Below are positions 1-7,121 of a stretch of 8,292 nucleotides of DNA, piece after piece (positions within the stretch are counted from its first letter, which is position 1; every line of letters starts with the position of its first letter). Under the pieces are notes generated by a model, which saw nothing but the letters and a program-made list of their open reading frames with translations, made no database searches and had not been told where the DNA came from. Source of the stretch: Cyanobacteria bacterium UBA11153 (GTDB taxonomy: Bacteria; Cyanobacteriota; Cyanobacteriia; Cyanobacteriales; Coleofasciculaceae); NCBI GenBank assembly GCA_003511885.1, contig DOIX01000054.1, positions 4,941 to 13,232 of the forward strand, read 5' to 3'. The translations under genes and the position numbers were made by a program.

Positions 1-41
1 TGAAAATATCCGGTTTAAATGCGCAACAGCTTACTAATCAA

Positions 42-842
42 TCATATCGAACTAATTACCGCACTACCCGTACCCTGAAACATGATCCAAGATAGAAAAA
101 AATTAGTAATAAAAATAGCAAGCAAAGCCGTAACTACCGCCGTAGTAGTGGATTGCCCCACGCCCTTAGCCCCTCCAGTCGTAGTTAACCCCCAACTACA
201 ACCAATAATTGCAATCAATCCCCCAAAGACAACCGCCTTAATTCCAGCCGAAAATAAATCCCAGATTTTGAGGAAGTCACGAGCAGAATCGAGAAATACA
301 GATTGAGGAATATTGTACATAGTCACCGCCACCAAAGTTCCCCCAGCCATACCCAAAATTATACAGAGAATTGTCAGTAGCGGTAGCATGAGACAGCAAG
401 CAATGACACGGGGAATAACTAAATAATCAATGGGATCGGTTTTGAGCATGTAAAGAGCATCAATTTGCTCCGTCACCCGCATTGTACCAATTTCCGCAGC
501 AAATGCCGAGCCGACTCTTCCAGCTAAAACAACTGCTGTTAAAACAGGTGCCAATTCTCGGCTCAATGCCAATGCCAATACCCCGCCAATCGCTGTTGTC
601 GCGCCAAAGTTGATAAACTCTCGCGTTACTTGAATCGTAAATACTGCCCCAATAAAACCCGATGTAATTAGAGCAATAGTTAGGGAAGCTGGACCAACAA
701 CTGCCATCTGTTCAAGGGTATTGCGGTGATTAATTTTCCCACTCAGCAGATGTAGAACTACTTGTCCTCCCAAGAAAACTGCAGCTAGCAAGCGCTCTAA
801 CCACAATCCTAAGCTAGAACTAGCTTTTGTCGCTTTTGTCAT
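42..842 (-). CDS. mlaE: MlaE/TGD1-type ABC transporter permease (Ycf63, Slr1045-like)
   Basis: Membrane permease of an MCE-type lipid transport system. Family members (bacterial MlaE, chloroplast TGD1) pair with an MlaF-type ATPase and an MlaD/MCE substrate-binding protein to move lipids between membranes. The 266-residue length is normal for the family. Visible hydrophobic segments are at about residues 16-33, 50-70, 84-108, 141-172, 203-219 and 233-253. The family core is clear: ELAPVLTAVVLAGRVGSAFA followed by AEIGTMRVTEQIDAL (residues 96-130), and a C-terminal TTTGGAKGVGQSTT stretch near 220. The ATG at 842 has no Shine-Dalgarno sequence; the DNA just upstream is a decamer repeat. The ATPase and MCE partners are not in the window. 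It lies 269 bp behind pilJ, as I recall for Synechocystis slr1044-slr1045. Slr1045 has been linked to acid-stress tolerance, from memory. Family assignment is firm; lipid transport is inferred from the family. Confidence 0.93.
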   Translation of the reverse strand: MTKATKASSSLGLWLERLLAAVFLGGQVVLHLLSGKINHRNTLEQMAVVGPASLTIALITSGFIGAVFTIQVTREFINFGATTAIGGVLALALSRELAPVLTAVVLAGRVGSAFAAEIGTMRVTEQIDALYMLKTDPIDYLVIPRVIACCLMLPLLTILCIILGMAGGTLVAVTMYNIPQSVFLDSARDFLKIWDLFSAGIKAVVFGGLIAIIGCSWGLTTTGGAKGVGQSTTTAVVTALLAIFITNFFLSWIMFQGTGSAVISSI

Positions 843-894
843 TTGTTGTTGGTTGTTGTTGGTTGTTGTTGGTTGGTTGGTTGTTGTTTGTCAT
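820..894 (-). other. Out-of-frame upstream ORF overlapping the mlaE start
   Basis: An ATG at 894 opens a 24-codon frame rich in Asn, Gln, Pro and Thr that ends with TAG at 822-820, overlapping the mlaE start by 23 bases. The sequence around this upstream ATG repeats the sequence around the mlaE ATG (13-bp direct repeat tttgtcatttgtt at 835-847 and 887-899). There is no Shine-Dalgarno sequence, and the peptide is simply a translated repeat. It is probably not a gene, but it could affect initiation at mlaE. Confidence 0.15.
843..890. repeat. Decanucleotide tandem repeat directly upstream of mlaE
   Basis: Three perfect copies of ttgttgttgg lie at 843-852, 853-862 and 863-872, followed by degenerate units to 890. 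The array begins immediately next to the mlaE start codon, so it replaces the normal Shine-Dalgarno region with CAACAA-rich mRNA. A 10-bp unit changes reading frame with each gain or loss. Confidence 0.85.
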
Positions 895-1029
895 TTGTTT
901 TTTATTTTTTTGTTATTGAAGATGGATTAATCTTGTTACTGCTGGGCGACTGTAGAGCTTAATCGTATAGGGAGGGTACTAGGGCTAGGGTTTGTAAAAT
1001 CAAGGGTTTGACAGCTTTCTGCTCAATCC

Positions 1030-1061
1030 AATAGCAAGAGTGCCCCCAGTCGATTGCTATT
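1030..1061 (-). terminator. Inverted repeat after pilJ, possible terminator
   Basis: aatagcaa (1030-1037) and ttgctatt (1054-1061) form a perfect 8-bp stem with a 16-nt loop, 50-80 bp beyond the pilJ stop. No U-tract follows on the minus strand, so it is not a classical intrinsic terminator. I found no convincing promoter for mlaE in the 843-1111 spacer, so the permease may be transcribed by read-through. Confidence 0.25.
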
Positions 1062-1070
1062 AAGCTCAAT

Positions 1071-1087
1071 CAATAACTAACAACCAA
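1071..1087. repeat. 17-bp direct repeat, copy 1 (downstream of pilJ)
   Basis: caataactaacaaccaa is identical to 4404-4420 on the other side of pilJ, in the same orientation. It overlaps the beginning of the heptamer array. Confidence 0.8.
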
Positions 1088-1116
1088 AAACTAACAACTA
1101 ACAACTAACAACTATT
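1075..1116. repeat. STRR-type heptamer array (aactaac) running into the pilJ stop codon
   Basis: Units in register are aactaac at 1075, a variant aaccaaa at 1082, then aactaac at 1089, 1096 and 1103, and a partial unit at 1110. The pilJ stop codon (TAG on the minus strand, 1112-1114) lies inside the last unit. Heptanucleotide short tandem repeats are a known feature of cyanobacterial genomes. Confidence 0.85.
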
Positions 1117-4100
1117 TACCATCATTAGCTTCCACTCGGAAACGTTCCACAGAAGTGAGCAAGTCTCGCGCCACACCGACTAGATTTTGCAAAGCACTCG
1201 ATACCCGTTGTGCTTCTTGGGAAGTTTCTTGGGCGGTTAATTCTACCGATTGCATAACTTGGGCTACGGCACGAGAGGTGTCAGTTTGCTCGACGGTATC
1301 GGCCTTAATGGAACGGACTAGCGCATCAATGCGATTAGACACTTGAATGATATCTTCTAGCGATCGCTTTGCTTGTTCGGCTCGTTTCGTACCATCGATT
1401 ACCTGTTGCGTCCCTTCCTCCATGGCTGTCATTACGGAACTAGTTTCGCTTTGGATTTGCAAGACGATTTGCTCGATTTCTTTGAGTGCCTTGGCTGCCC
1501 TATCTGCGAGCTGTCGCACCTCATCAGCCACGATCGCAAAACCTCTTCCTGCTTCTCCGGCTCTGGCTGCTTCAATACTGGCATTGAGAGCTAGTAAATT
1601 GGTACGTGATGCGATCGAAGAAATCACTGCTACAATTTTGGAAATTTCTTGAGATGATTCGGCTAAACGCTTGACTTTTCTGGTTGTTTCTGCTACTGTT
1701 TCGCGAATTTGTAAAATCCCTGCTACAGTTCGTTCTACTGCTTCTCCACCTTTAAGAGCAGTTGCTGAGGCAGAATGAGCCACATCCTCTGCTTCTCTGG
1801 CTGCTTCTGCCACCCGCTGAATCGAGTCAGTCATCACCTGCACCGAGTTAAGAGTCACTGCCAATTCTTCTGCTTGGCGCAAAGCATCGGAGGACAAAGC
1901 ACGAGCAAAAGATTCGCTATCATTAGAACCTTTAGTCACTTTCCGGGCTGCATCTTTCACCTGTTGGACGATTTCCCGTAGATTCTGAATCGTCAAGTTA
2001 AAGGAGTCAGCTACAGCGCCCAAAACGTCAGCAGTTACCTCAGCTTGTACGGTGAGGTCACCCCTGGCTGCCCCTTCTACATCATCAAGCAATCTAATCA
2101 CCTGACGTTGTAAATCTTCTTTAGCCTGTTCTTGTTCTTCTGCCTTCCGTTGGGCTTCGCTAGTTGTCGTCAGAATCACTCGCGCCATCTGATTAAAACT
2201 AGTTGCTAATTGACCCAATTCACCCTCAGAATAAACCGTCGCATTGACATTCAAATTTCCCTGAGAAACGGCATCAAATTGAACTTGCAAATCTTGGGTT
2301 GCTTGCTGAATTTGCTTGGTTGTAATTCTCCCCAAAAATAGGGTAGTACCAAAACTCGCAATCCCAGCAATCAGTGTCATCAAACCGCTAGTATTCCGGA
2401 GATGGATGACTACCCCCGGTTTATCTTTTGCCGCCAGGTTAGCGGAGACGAAACTCACCACTGCTACCATCGCGGATGCTACCACCCCAGTCGCCACTGA
2501 TGTCATCAAATTCTTGCGTTTGAGGGAAGCATTTTCAAAGAAAGCCAGCCAACCCTGTTCGATGCTGGGGACTATTTCGTAGTCGTTATCTTTAGGCTGG
2601 TTAAAGATGGGGATTTGTTCGCTACTCCCGCTAATGCTAAACATCTCGTCATCCCCAGAAGTTTTCCCATATCCACTCCCAGCGCTGCTTCTGGCAGAAT
2701 CACCCTTTCTGTCTCTAGGGGCTTTCCCTTCCAGATGGAGAGAATCTTCGCTCAAGGAGTAAGGGTAGCCATCATCTCCTCCTTCACTAAAGGCTTCGCC
2801 AATTGAGAAACCGAAAGATAGAGAATCTCCTGGTTCGCCAGTTCCCATACCACGACCAGATTTTGATACACGATTGCTCAATAAATCGAAATCGGCTTCA
2901 TCACCATTTCCTGATGAATTGTCTTCACTTACACCTTGATAGAAATCAGGAATCGAGCCTAAATCCTCGTCAAAAACATCAAACTCCTCCAGAAAACCTT
3001 GTGTCGAACTTTGATGGTCTTCAATTCCCGACAAACTGCCCGATTCGTCTTCTGCAATATCATCTAAATCGAAAGGATCGTGACCAAAGGCATGGTCGTA
3101 TTCATCAAAGTCAAAGTTAGGATCGTGAGAATTATAGCCATTCTGCTCAAAGCTGGGATCTTCGCGATCGTATTCGCTGATATCAAAGGCATCACTTGTT
3201 AAATTACTCCCAGATTCAGAGTAGTCAAAATCATCTGGATCGGATCTCAAAACACTCTCAATCTCAGATGATTCCATCAAGAGCGTCTCATCCTCAAACG
3301 CCGGATAAGCTTGATGGTAAGTAGCACCCATTGTCTCCTCTCCCAAGCCAATTCGATCTGTACCTAAATCTGAGGTATCAATAGCATCAATATCAAAAGA
3401 TGATGGAGATTCTAAGGATTCGCTCAGGCTTGACTCATCCACTGGATGAGCGAAGAATCCACTATCAGGCACAACAAAAGTTGCCGCTGTCTGGTCTTCT
3501 ACCTCATTTCGATCTTGAAAAATTTTATTTAAGTGGGAACTTAAATCTGAGTCTTCATCCTCAAAATTGTGATGAGCTAGATCGAATTCCGAATCTTCAC
3601 TCTGCCATGTTTGAAAACCCTGACTATCTTCTCCAGAATTGCTATCAAAGGCAATTTTAAATACCTGACTATCTTCTTCATAATCGCCATCAAAGGCAAT
3701 GGGAAATCTTTCACTTTCAGCTACTGAATCGCCATCAAATCCAAAAGGAAGATCGTTATTTATTCCACCATAAGAGCCCTCACTATCCTCTTCTGAATTA
3801 GCAAATGGATCGGCAAACGCCATCGCCGAGGTTTGGGTAAAATCATCAAGATTCCCCTCCTCAAAATCCAGGCTTCCCAGATCGAAGGCATCAGATTCAT
3901 CGTTGGTTTCCCAGTGAGAGAATGTCCGGACTCCCGCCATTTCACTCAAGTCCCCAGTATCCTCAAAATCCTGCTCTTCTTCCACTTCTAAAGCTTCGCT
4001 TTCCACTGAGAAACCGTTATGGTTGGAGCGATCGTGAAATTGGCTGCTGTCTTCTATTCCTTTATTAGCATAATCAATAAAATCTGCTTCTGTAGTCAGA

Positions 4101-4309
4101 TTTAGTACCTTTTCATATTGTTCTCTTGCCATATCGTACTGCTGTAAACCATAGCAGTAGATATGACCCCTTAGTAGCAGCGCACTTGGATCGTCCGGGA
4201 AATGATCGACTAGCCGATTGATAATATCGGCAGCTTGTTGATAATTCCCCTGCATATAGGCTTTTTGCGCTTGTCCATATTCCTGTACATAATCTGTACC
4301 TGATGTCAT
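1112..4309 (-). CDS. pilJ: Methyl-accepting chemotaxis protein of the Tax3/pil system (PilJ/TaxD3/HmpD class)
   Basis: Chemoreceptor expected to form an array with a CheW and a CheA kinase and to control type IV pilus motility. The 1065-residue protein has four parts. First comes a TPR-like head, residues 1-85 ([20 protein letters not shown], then [32 protein letters not shown]). Next is a very acidic low-complexity region rich in Asp, Glu, Ser and Phe (about 95-590). Two transmembrane segments follow (about 602-627 and 640-661), joined by only about a dozen residues. Last are two successive HAMP domains (about 661-714 and 735-790) and an MCP signalling hairpin with the conserved tip [20 protein letters not shown] (903-922). 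There is no periplasmic sensor domain, and no C-terminal CheR-binding pentapeptide is seen. The ATG has a strong Shine-Dalgarno sequence, GGGAGGA, four bases upstream. The protein appears longer than Synechocystis Slr1044 (about 870 residues from memory), mainly through the acidic region. It lies 138 bp behind pilI, separated by repeats. Confidence 0.95.
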   Translation of the reverse strand: MTSGTDYVQEYGQAQKAYMQGNYQQAADIINRLVDHFPDDPSALLLRGHIYCYGLQQYDMAREQYEKVLNLTTEADFIDYANKGIEDSSQFHDRSNHNGFSVESEALEVEEEQDFEDTGDLSEMAGVRTFSHWETNDESDAFDLGSLDFEEGNLDDFTQTSAMAFADPFANSEEDSEGSYGGINNDLPFGFDGDSVAESERFPIAFDGDYEEDSQVFKIAFDSNSGEDSQGFQTWQSEDSEFDLAHHNFEDEDSDLSSHLNKIFQDRNEVEDQTAATFVVPDSGFFAHPVDESSLSESLESPSSFDIDAIDTSDLGTDRIGLGEETMGATYHQAYPAFEDETLLMESSEIESVLRSDPDDFDYSESGSNLTSDAFDISEYDREDPSFEQNGYNSHDPNFDFDEYDHAFGHDPFDLDDIAEDESGSLSGIEDHQSSTQGFLEEFDVFDEDLGSIPDFYQGVSEDNSSGNGDEADFDLLSNRVSKSGRGMGTGEPGDSLSFGFSIGEAFSEGGDDGYPYSLSEDSLHLEGKAPRDRKGDSARSSAGSGYGKTSGDDEMFSISGSSEQIPIFNQPKDNDYEIVPSIEQGWLAFFENASLKRKNLMTSVATGVVASAMVAVVSFVSANLAAKDKPGVVIHLRNTSGLMTLIAGIASFGTTLFLGRITTKQIQQATQDLQVQFDAVSQGNLNVNATVYSEGELGQLATSFNQMARVILTTTSEAQRKAEEQEQAKEDLQRQVIRLLDDVEGAARGDLTVQAEVTADVLGAVADSFNLTIQNLREIVQQVKDAARKVTKGSNDSESFARALSSDALRQAEELAVTLNSVQVMTDSIQRVAEAAREAEDVAHSASATALKGGEAVERTVAGILQIRETVAETTRKVKRLAESSQEISKIVAVISSIASRTNLLALNASIEAARAGEAGRGFAIVADEVRQLADRAAKALKEIEQIVLQIQSETSSVMTAMEEGTQQVIDGTKRAEQAKRSLEDIIQVSNRIDALVRSIKADTVEQTDTSRAVAQVMQSVELTAQETSQEAQRVSSALQNLVGVARDLLTSVERFRVEANDGK
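3614..3748 (-). repeat. 45-bp in-frame tandem repeat, three copies, inside pilJ
   Basis: It encodes three 15-residue units of Pil[16 protein letters not shown] (188-202), [15 protein letters not shown] (203-217) and [15 protein letters not shown] (218-232). The DNA repeats visibly, for example tgactatctt recurs 45 bp apart and atcaaaggcaat recurs at the matching offset. The unit pattern is an x-x-(A/G)-F-D core followed by an acidic stretch and a closing Phe. Confidence 0.85.
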
Positions 4310-4333
4310 TTGATCCTCCCGCTCCCGCCATTG

Positions 4334-4396
4334 TTATTAGTTATTAGTTATTGCTTATTGCTTATTAGTTATTAGTTATTGCTTATTTGTTATTGG
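4334..4396. repeat. Nine-unit heptamer array upstream of pilJ
   Basis: Exactly nine consecutive heptamers of the form ttatt(ag/gc/gg) or ttatttg run without interruption: ttattag at 4334, 4341, 4362 and 4369; ttattgc at 4348, 4355 and 4376; ttatttg at 4383; ttattgg at 4390. The array lies in the 138-bp pilI-pilJ spacer, ending 25 bp from the pilJ start. Read on the minus strand the units are CTAATAA/GCAATAA, close to the CTAACAA heptamers found behind pilJ. Confidence 0.9.
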
Positions 4397-4410
4397 TTTC
4401 CACCAATAAC
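4389..4410. repeat. Hairpin between oppositely oriented repeat arrays
   Basis: gttattgg (4389-4396) and ccaataac (4403-4410) form a perfect 8-bp stem with a 6-nt loop. It marks the point where heptamers change orientation. There is no U-tract on either side, so it is more likely an mRNA processing or stability element than a terminator. Confidence 0.5.
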
Positions 4411-4420
4411 TAACAACCAA
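4404..4420. repeat. 17-bp direct repeat, copy 2 (upstream of pilJ)
   Basis: Identical to 1071-1087, same orientation. Together the two copies bracket the entire 3.2-kb pilJ gene. Confidence 0.8.
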
Positions 4421-4447
4421 TCATAAATTACCTTCCTTAAATTAATT

Positions 4448-4978
4448 TTATGTTGCCCACCGAGCCGATCGCAAAATTGCCACTTGATCGAGGAGTCGTA
4501 AAAATTTCCCTTTTTCTTGGTCTAAAACCCACTCCCCGCGCAAAAATGGTGCCATCGTATCAGGAACATTACTGGCCATCTGTAACTGCTCTATATCCAA
4601 CCAGTCCATATCAAAAATCCGGTCAACGGCTAAACCTAGCATTGTATCTTGATCTTCGATGGCAATAACAGGAATTTCGGTGCGATCGGTATTGACCGCG
4701 ATCGCATCTCCCAAAAACTGACCTAAATCTGATACCCAGATCACCCGTCCTCGCATGTTGAGCGTACCCAAAAGTAAAGGGGAAGCATTGGGAATAGCTG
4801 TGATTTGGCTTGGTGAGGGTTCGAGTACTTCCTTGATCCCTGTCGCTGGGAGGGCAAATTCATTACCAGAAGGAACGAAAAACCGCAGGTGTAGTTCGCC
4901 TTCAGGACTTTCTAGTTCCTGAAATTCTGGGGCTTGCTCGTCACCCTTGCCTGTGAAAAAGTCCGGATTGCCAACCAT
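4448..4978 (-). CDS. pilI: CheW-like adaptor of the Tax3/pil system (PilI/TaxW3/HmpC class)
   Basis: Cytoplasmic coupling protein expected to link the PilJ receptor to a CheA-type kinase. A CheW domain spans most of the 176 residues: LHLRFFVPSGNEFALPATGIKEVL, then LLLGTLNMRGRVIWVSDLG, an IEDQDTMLGLAVDRIFDM strand pair, and a C-terminal FLRGEW...FLRLLDQVAIL. The length and the short N-terminal tail (GNPDFFTGKGDEQAPEFQE) fit cyanobacterial homologues. Two starts are possible: an ATG at 4978 or an in-frame TTG at 4987 giving three more residues. I chose the ATG because homologues, as I recall them, begin MVG-PDF; the Shine-Dalgarno sequence is weak for both (GAAG before the ATG, AGG before the TTG). 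It lies 61 bp after pilH and is probably co-transcribed with it. Confidence 0.92.
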   Translation of the reverse strand: MVGNPDFFTGKGDEQAPEFQELESPEGELHLRFFVPSGNEFALPATGIKEVLEPSPSQITAIPNASPLLLGTLNMRGRVIWVSDLGQFLGDAIAVNTDRTEIPVIAIEDQDTMLGLAVDRIFDMDWLDIEQLQMASNVPDTMAPFLRGEWVLDQEKGKFLRLLDQVAILRSARWAT

Positions 4979-5039
4979 TATCTTCAAGACCTATCCGCTC
5001 TAAAAACACTCATACATGGTAACAAATGACTACTTTTGG

Positions 5040-5405
5040 TTAACCCCTAAGTAGTTGTTTGACTGTACCGATCAACTCGGTTGGCTGAAAAGGTTTAGCG
5101 ATATAAGCATCTGCCCCTTGCTTCATGCCCCAGTAGCGATCGAATTCTTCTCCTTTGGAAGAACACATCACCACTGGAACGTTCTGGGTTTTAGGATCGG
5201 CCTTGAGACGGCGGCAAACCTCGTAGCCATTCATCCGAGGCATAACTATATCCAAGACCACTACATCAGGGCAAGACTTTAGAATATGTTCTAAAGCTTC
5301 AACGCCATCACTGGCGACAGCAACCGTTAACCCACTGCCTTTGAGGAGGTCTGAGATCATCTGCCGTTGTGCAAGGCTATCTTCTACAACCAGAACTGTA
5401 CTCAT
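5040..5405 (-). CDS. pilH: CheY-like response regulator (PilH/TaxY3/HmpB class)
   Basis: Single receiver domain of 121 residues with no output domain, expected to be phosphorylated by the missing CheA and to control pilus motors. All receiver residues are present: acidic pair E8-D9, phospho-acceptor D52 in VVVLDIVMP, the switch Ser/Thr position as S82 in VVMCSSKGEEFD, and K104 in YIAKPF. The YWGMKQGADAYIAKPF segment is characteristic of the PilH/PixH group rather than enteric CheY. The ATG has a good AGGGAG Shine-Dalgarno sequence two bases upstream. It begins a tight group with pilI, but 391 bp separate it from pilG. Confidence 0.93.
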   Translation of the reverse strand: MSTVLVVEDSLAQRQMISDLLKGSGLTVAVASDGVEALEHILKSCPDVVVLDIVMPRMNGYEVCRRLKADPKTQNVPVVMCSSKGEEFDRYWGMKQGADAYIAKPFQPTELIGTVKQLLRG

Positions 5406-5796
5406 AACTCCCTACCTGATTTGCCGACGATCGGGTGAACTCTGAATGTAACCTTGGATTTTATGATTAAACATAAACCAGCGTAATGATTAAAGTATCT
5501 CTCAATTTTGCCAGTCTGTGGTCTTCCTTGAACGGGGTTGGGAATTAAATTTCAGCACTTGGGGGCGGTGGGGAACCACAGAATCGATCGTGAGGTGCAA
5601 TCCCGCTCTCAATGGGATATCGGCATTTAGCTGCCCCATCGAAGGATCCTCCATACTCGAGCAAGTCATCGCCATTGGGTATCGAGCTGTTGGGAATTGA
5701 TTTTTAGTTTAGTTTTGAACCCTGGTAGCATATATCAGCCGTTGATTAGCCCTTGTGATTGTTTGTCGAGCGAACGACTACTTCTGATGAAGCCTT
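5406..5796. other. 391-bp spacer between pilG and pilH, no gene seen
   Basis: No frame on either strand gives a recognisable protein; the longest (plus strand 5518-5700, GTG start) looks random. Inverted repeats are tctgtggt (5515-5522) with accacaga (5575-5582), 8 bp perfect with a 52-nt loop, and atccc/gggat around 5600-5616. A 10-bp direct repeat gttgggaatt occurs at 5537 and 5689. The size suggests a separate promoter or a processed leader for pilH, but no clear -35/-10 pair was found. Confidence 0.5.
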
Positions 5797-7101
5797 TCAA
5801 GCTGATGCTGACTCAGTGATATCCATTGCCTCTCTCGAACGAGATAGTGTTTCTGTGACTGAACTGTCTGAGTTTGCTTGGCGGACATCTCCTGGGCCAA
5901 TATATTTCTCTAATAGCATCAACAGCTCGCTAGCGCCAAATGGTTTGGTCAGGTAGTCTGTCGCACCGACCATCCTAGCTCTAACTCGGTCGATAAAGCC
6001 ATCTCTCCCTGTGAGCATAATAATTGGGGTTAAACGAAATATTGTAGACTGTCTGAGCATTCCACATAACTCGTATCCATCAAGTTTGGGCATAACTAGG
6101 TCGCAAACGATCAAGTCTGGTTTAATTTGGAATACCTGACTTAGTGCTTTTAAAGGATTCTGGATAGTCGTTACCTCATACCCCTTTGCTTGTAGAATAT
6201 ATTCTACTGTCTTACCAATTGCTACATCGTCATCGATACAGATGACGCGACGGGCTGGGGTAGGGGATGACAACTCCCATGACTGTCGCTGATTGACAAT
6301 TTCTGGTACGCTTGCCATCAGCAATTGAATCCAGCCCTGCTGAACATAGGGATAAATTGCCTTGGCTACTGTCAGTAGATCCCGATTGAGATACCGGGCC
6401 ATTTGACGTAGAGAGGTTTTCCCATCTGCCCAACGGCTGAGAGTTTTAAAGGCATTTTCTGGTAAAGTCTCCCGTAGCTGAAGAGCATCTGTCACAATCG
6501 GACACTGATGGGGAGATTGGATATGAGGATGAAATTCTTTCCACTCCTGAACCTGTTTCATAATTTTGGTTGCTAGTGGAGCAATCTCTAAACTGGTTAG
6601 TTGGGGGGCTAATGCCGGACTAATCTCGAAGACAAAATATCCATTGTGGAGACTGAGAAGATCGAAGAGGGTTTCATGAACCATACTTTGGAGAATGCTG
6701 CGGCCTTGGGCAGGTGTGATGATATGTTTTTCCAACAAAGCCCAGAGATAGCCATATTCTGGTGCATTTGTCGAAGCAATTGATACTCCTACCAACTCAT
6801 CGAGGGCTCTATCGACTTTGTAGCGGCGCAGGTAATCCCGCAAACGTGACAAACTGGCATCACTGTTGGCAGCATAAGCAATTTGCCCGTTAAAAAAGAA
6901 AACAAACCAAAAAGGGCCGGGTTTGCGCTTTTTGCTTTCTCTCTCCGGAATCCCAAAGGAGAACCCCTGGGTTGTGACATCCCCACTGGTATTATTTGAG
7001 TGGGATCCGTATGCCTCAACCAAAAGTTCCCCTGTTCGCTGACCTAGTTCGATCAGTTGCAGGATGCTGCGGATGTCAATTTCATTCAACGTTCCCTGCA
7101 T
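5797..7101 (-). CDS. pilG: PatA-type response regulator with DUF4388 domain (PilG/TaxP3/HmpA class)
   Basis: 434-residue regulator of the cyanobacterial pilus/chemotaxis-like systems. The N-terminal DUF4388 (PatA) domain begins MQGTLNEIDIRSILQLIELG and contains QRTGELLVEAY and an FWFVFFFNGQIAYA strand (about 65-77), with a polar linker at 32-62. A central helical region (about 215-265, ADGKTSLRQMARYLNRDLLT) resembles a winged-helix fold. The receiver domain (about 284-402) is complete: D290/D291/D292, phospho-acceptor D334 in LIVCDLVMP, T364 and K386 in YLTKPF. A polar tail of about 30 residues follows. The N-terminus matches PilG/PixG-type proteins better than PatA itself. It is the first gene of the cluster. 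The exact role in pilus control is inferred from synteny. The start is supported by the conserved MQGTL beginning, although its Shine-Dalgarno sequence is oddly placed. Confidence 0.93.
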   Translation of the reverse strand: MQGTLNEIDIRSILQLIELGQRTGELLVEAYGSHSNNTSGDVTTQGFSFGIPERESKKRKPGPFWFVFFFNGQIAYAANSDASLSRLRDYLRRYKVDRALDELVGVSIASTNAPEYGYLWALLEKHIITPAQGRSILQSMVHETLFDLLSLHNGYFVFEISPALAPQLTSLEIAPLATKIMKQVQEWKEFHPHIQSPHQCPIVTDALQLRETLPENAFKTLSRWADGKTSLRQMARYLNRDLLTVAKAIYPYVQQGWIQLLMASVPEIVNQRQSWELSSPTPARRVICIDDDVAIGKTVEYILQAKGYEVTTIQNPLKALSQVFQIKPDLIVCDLVMPKLDGYELCGMLRQSTIFRLTPIIMLTGRDGFIDRVRARMVGATDYLTKPFGASELLMLLEKYIGPGDVRQANSDSSVTETLSRSREAMDITESASA

Positions 7102-7121
7102 TTGATGCTCAATGTACTCCT
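7102..7121 (-). promoter_or_regulatory. Distant Shine-Dalgarno sequence of pilG
   Basis: AGGAG (7121-7117, minus strand) lies 15 nt before the pilG ATG, farther than usual. It sits instead 3 nt from an in-frame ATT (7113-7111) and 4 nt from an out-of-frame TTG that would encode only eight codons and stop just inside pilG. An in-frame TAG follows immediately upstream, so the longest possible extension is four residues. Confidence 0.5.

Noticed and set aside
1007..1012. Plus-strand TTGACA as a possible -35 box facing the 3' end of pilJ.
   Set aside because: No acceptable -10 hexamer 16-18 bp downstream.
1155..4100. Several plus-strand open frames opposite pilJ and minus-strand frames within it (3760-3945, 4113-4331).
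   Set aside because: They overlap a well-supported chemoreceptor gene in other frames, have no ribosome binding sites of note and show no recognisable domains.
5583..5665. Clustered restriction-type palindromes (atcgat, gatatc, ggatcc, ctcgag) resembling a cloning linker.
   Set aside because: Spacing and surrounding sequence are ordinary genomic DNA with cyanobacterial character; chance occurrence is the simplest explanation.
5518..5700. 60-codon plus-strand ORF between pilG and pilH.
   Set aside because: GTG start without a Shine-Dalgarno sequence, no recognisable motif and opposite to the operon; treated as spacer.
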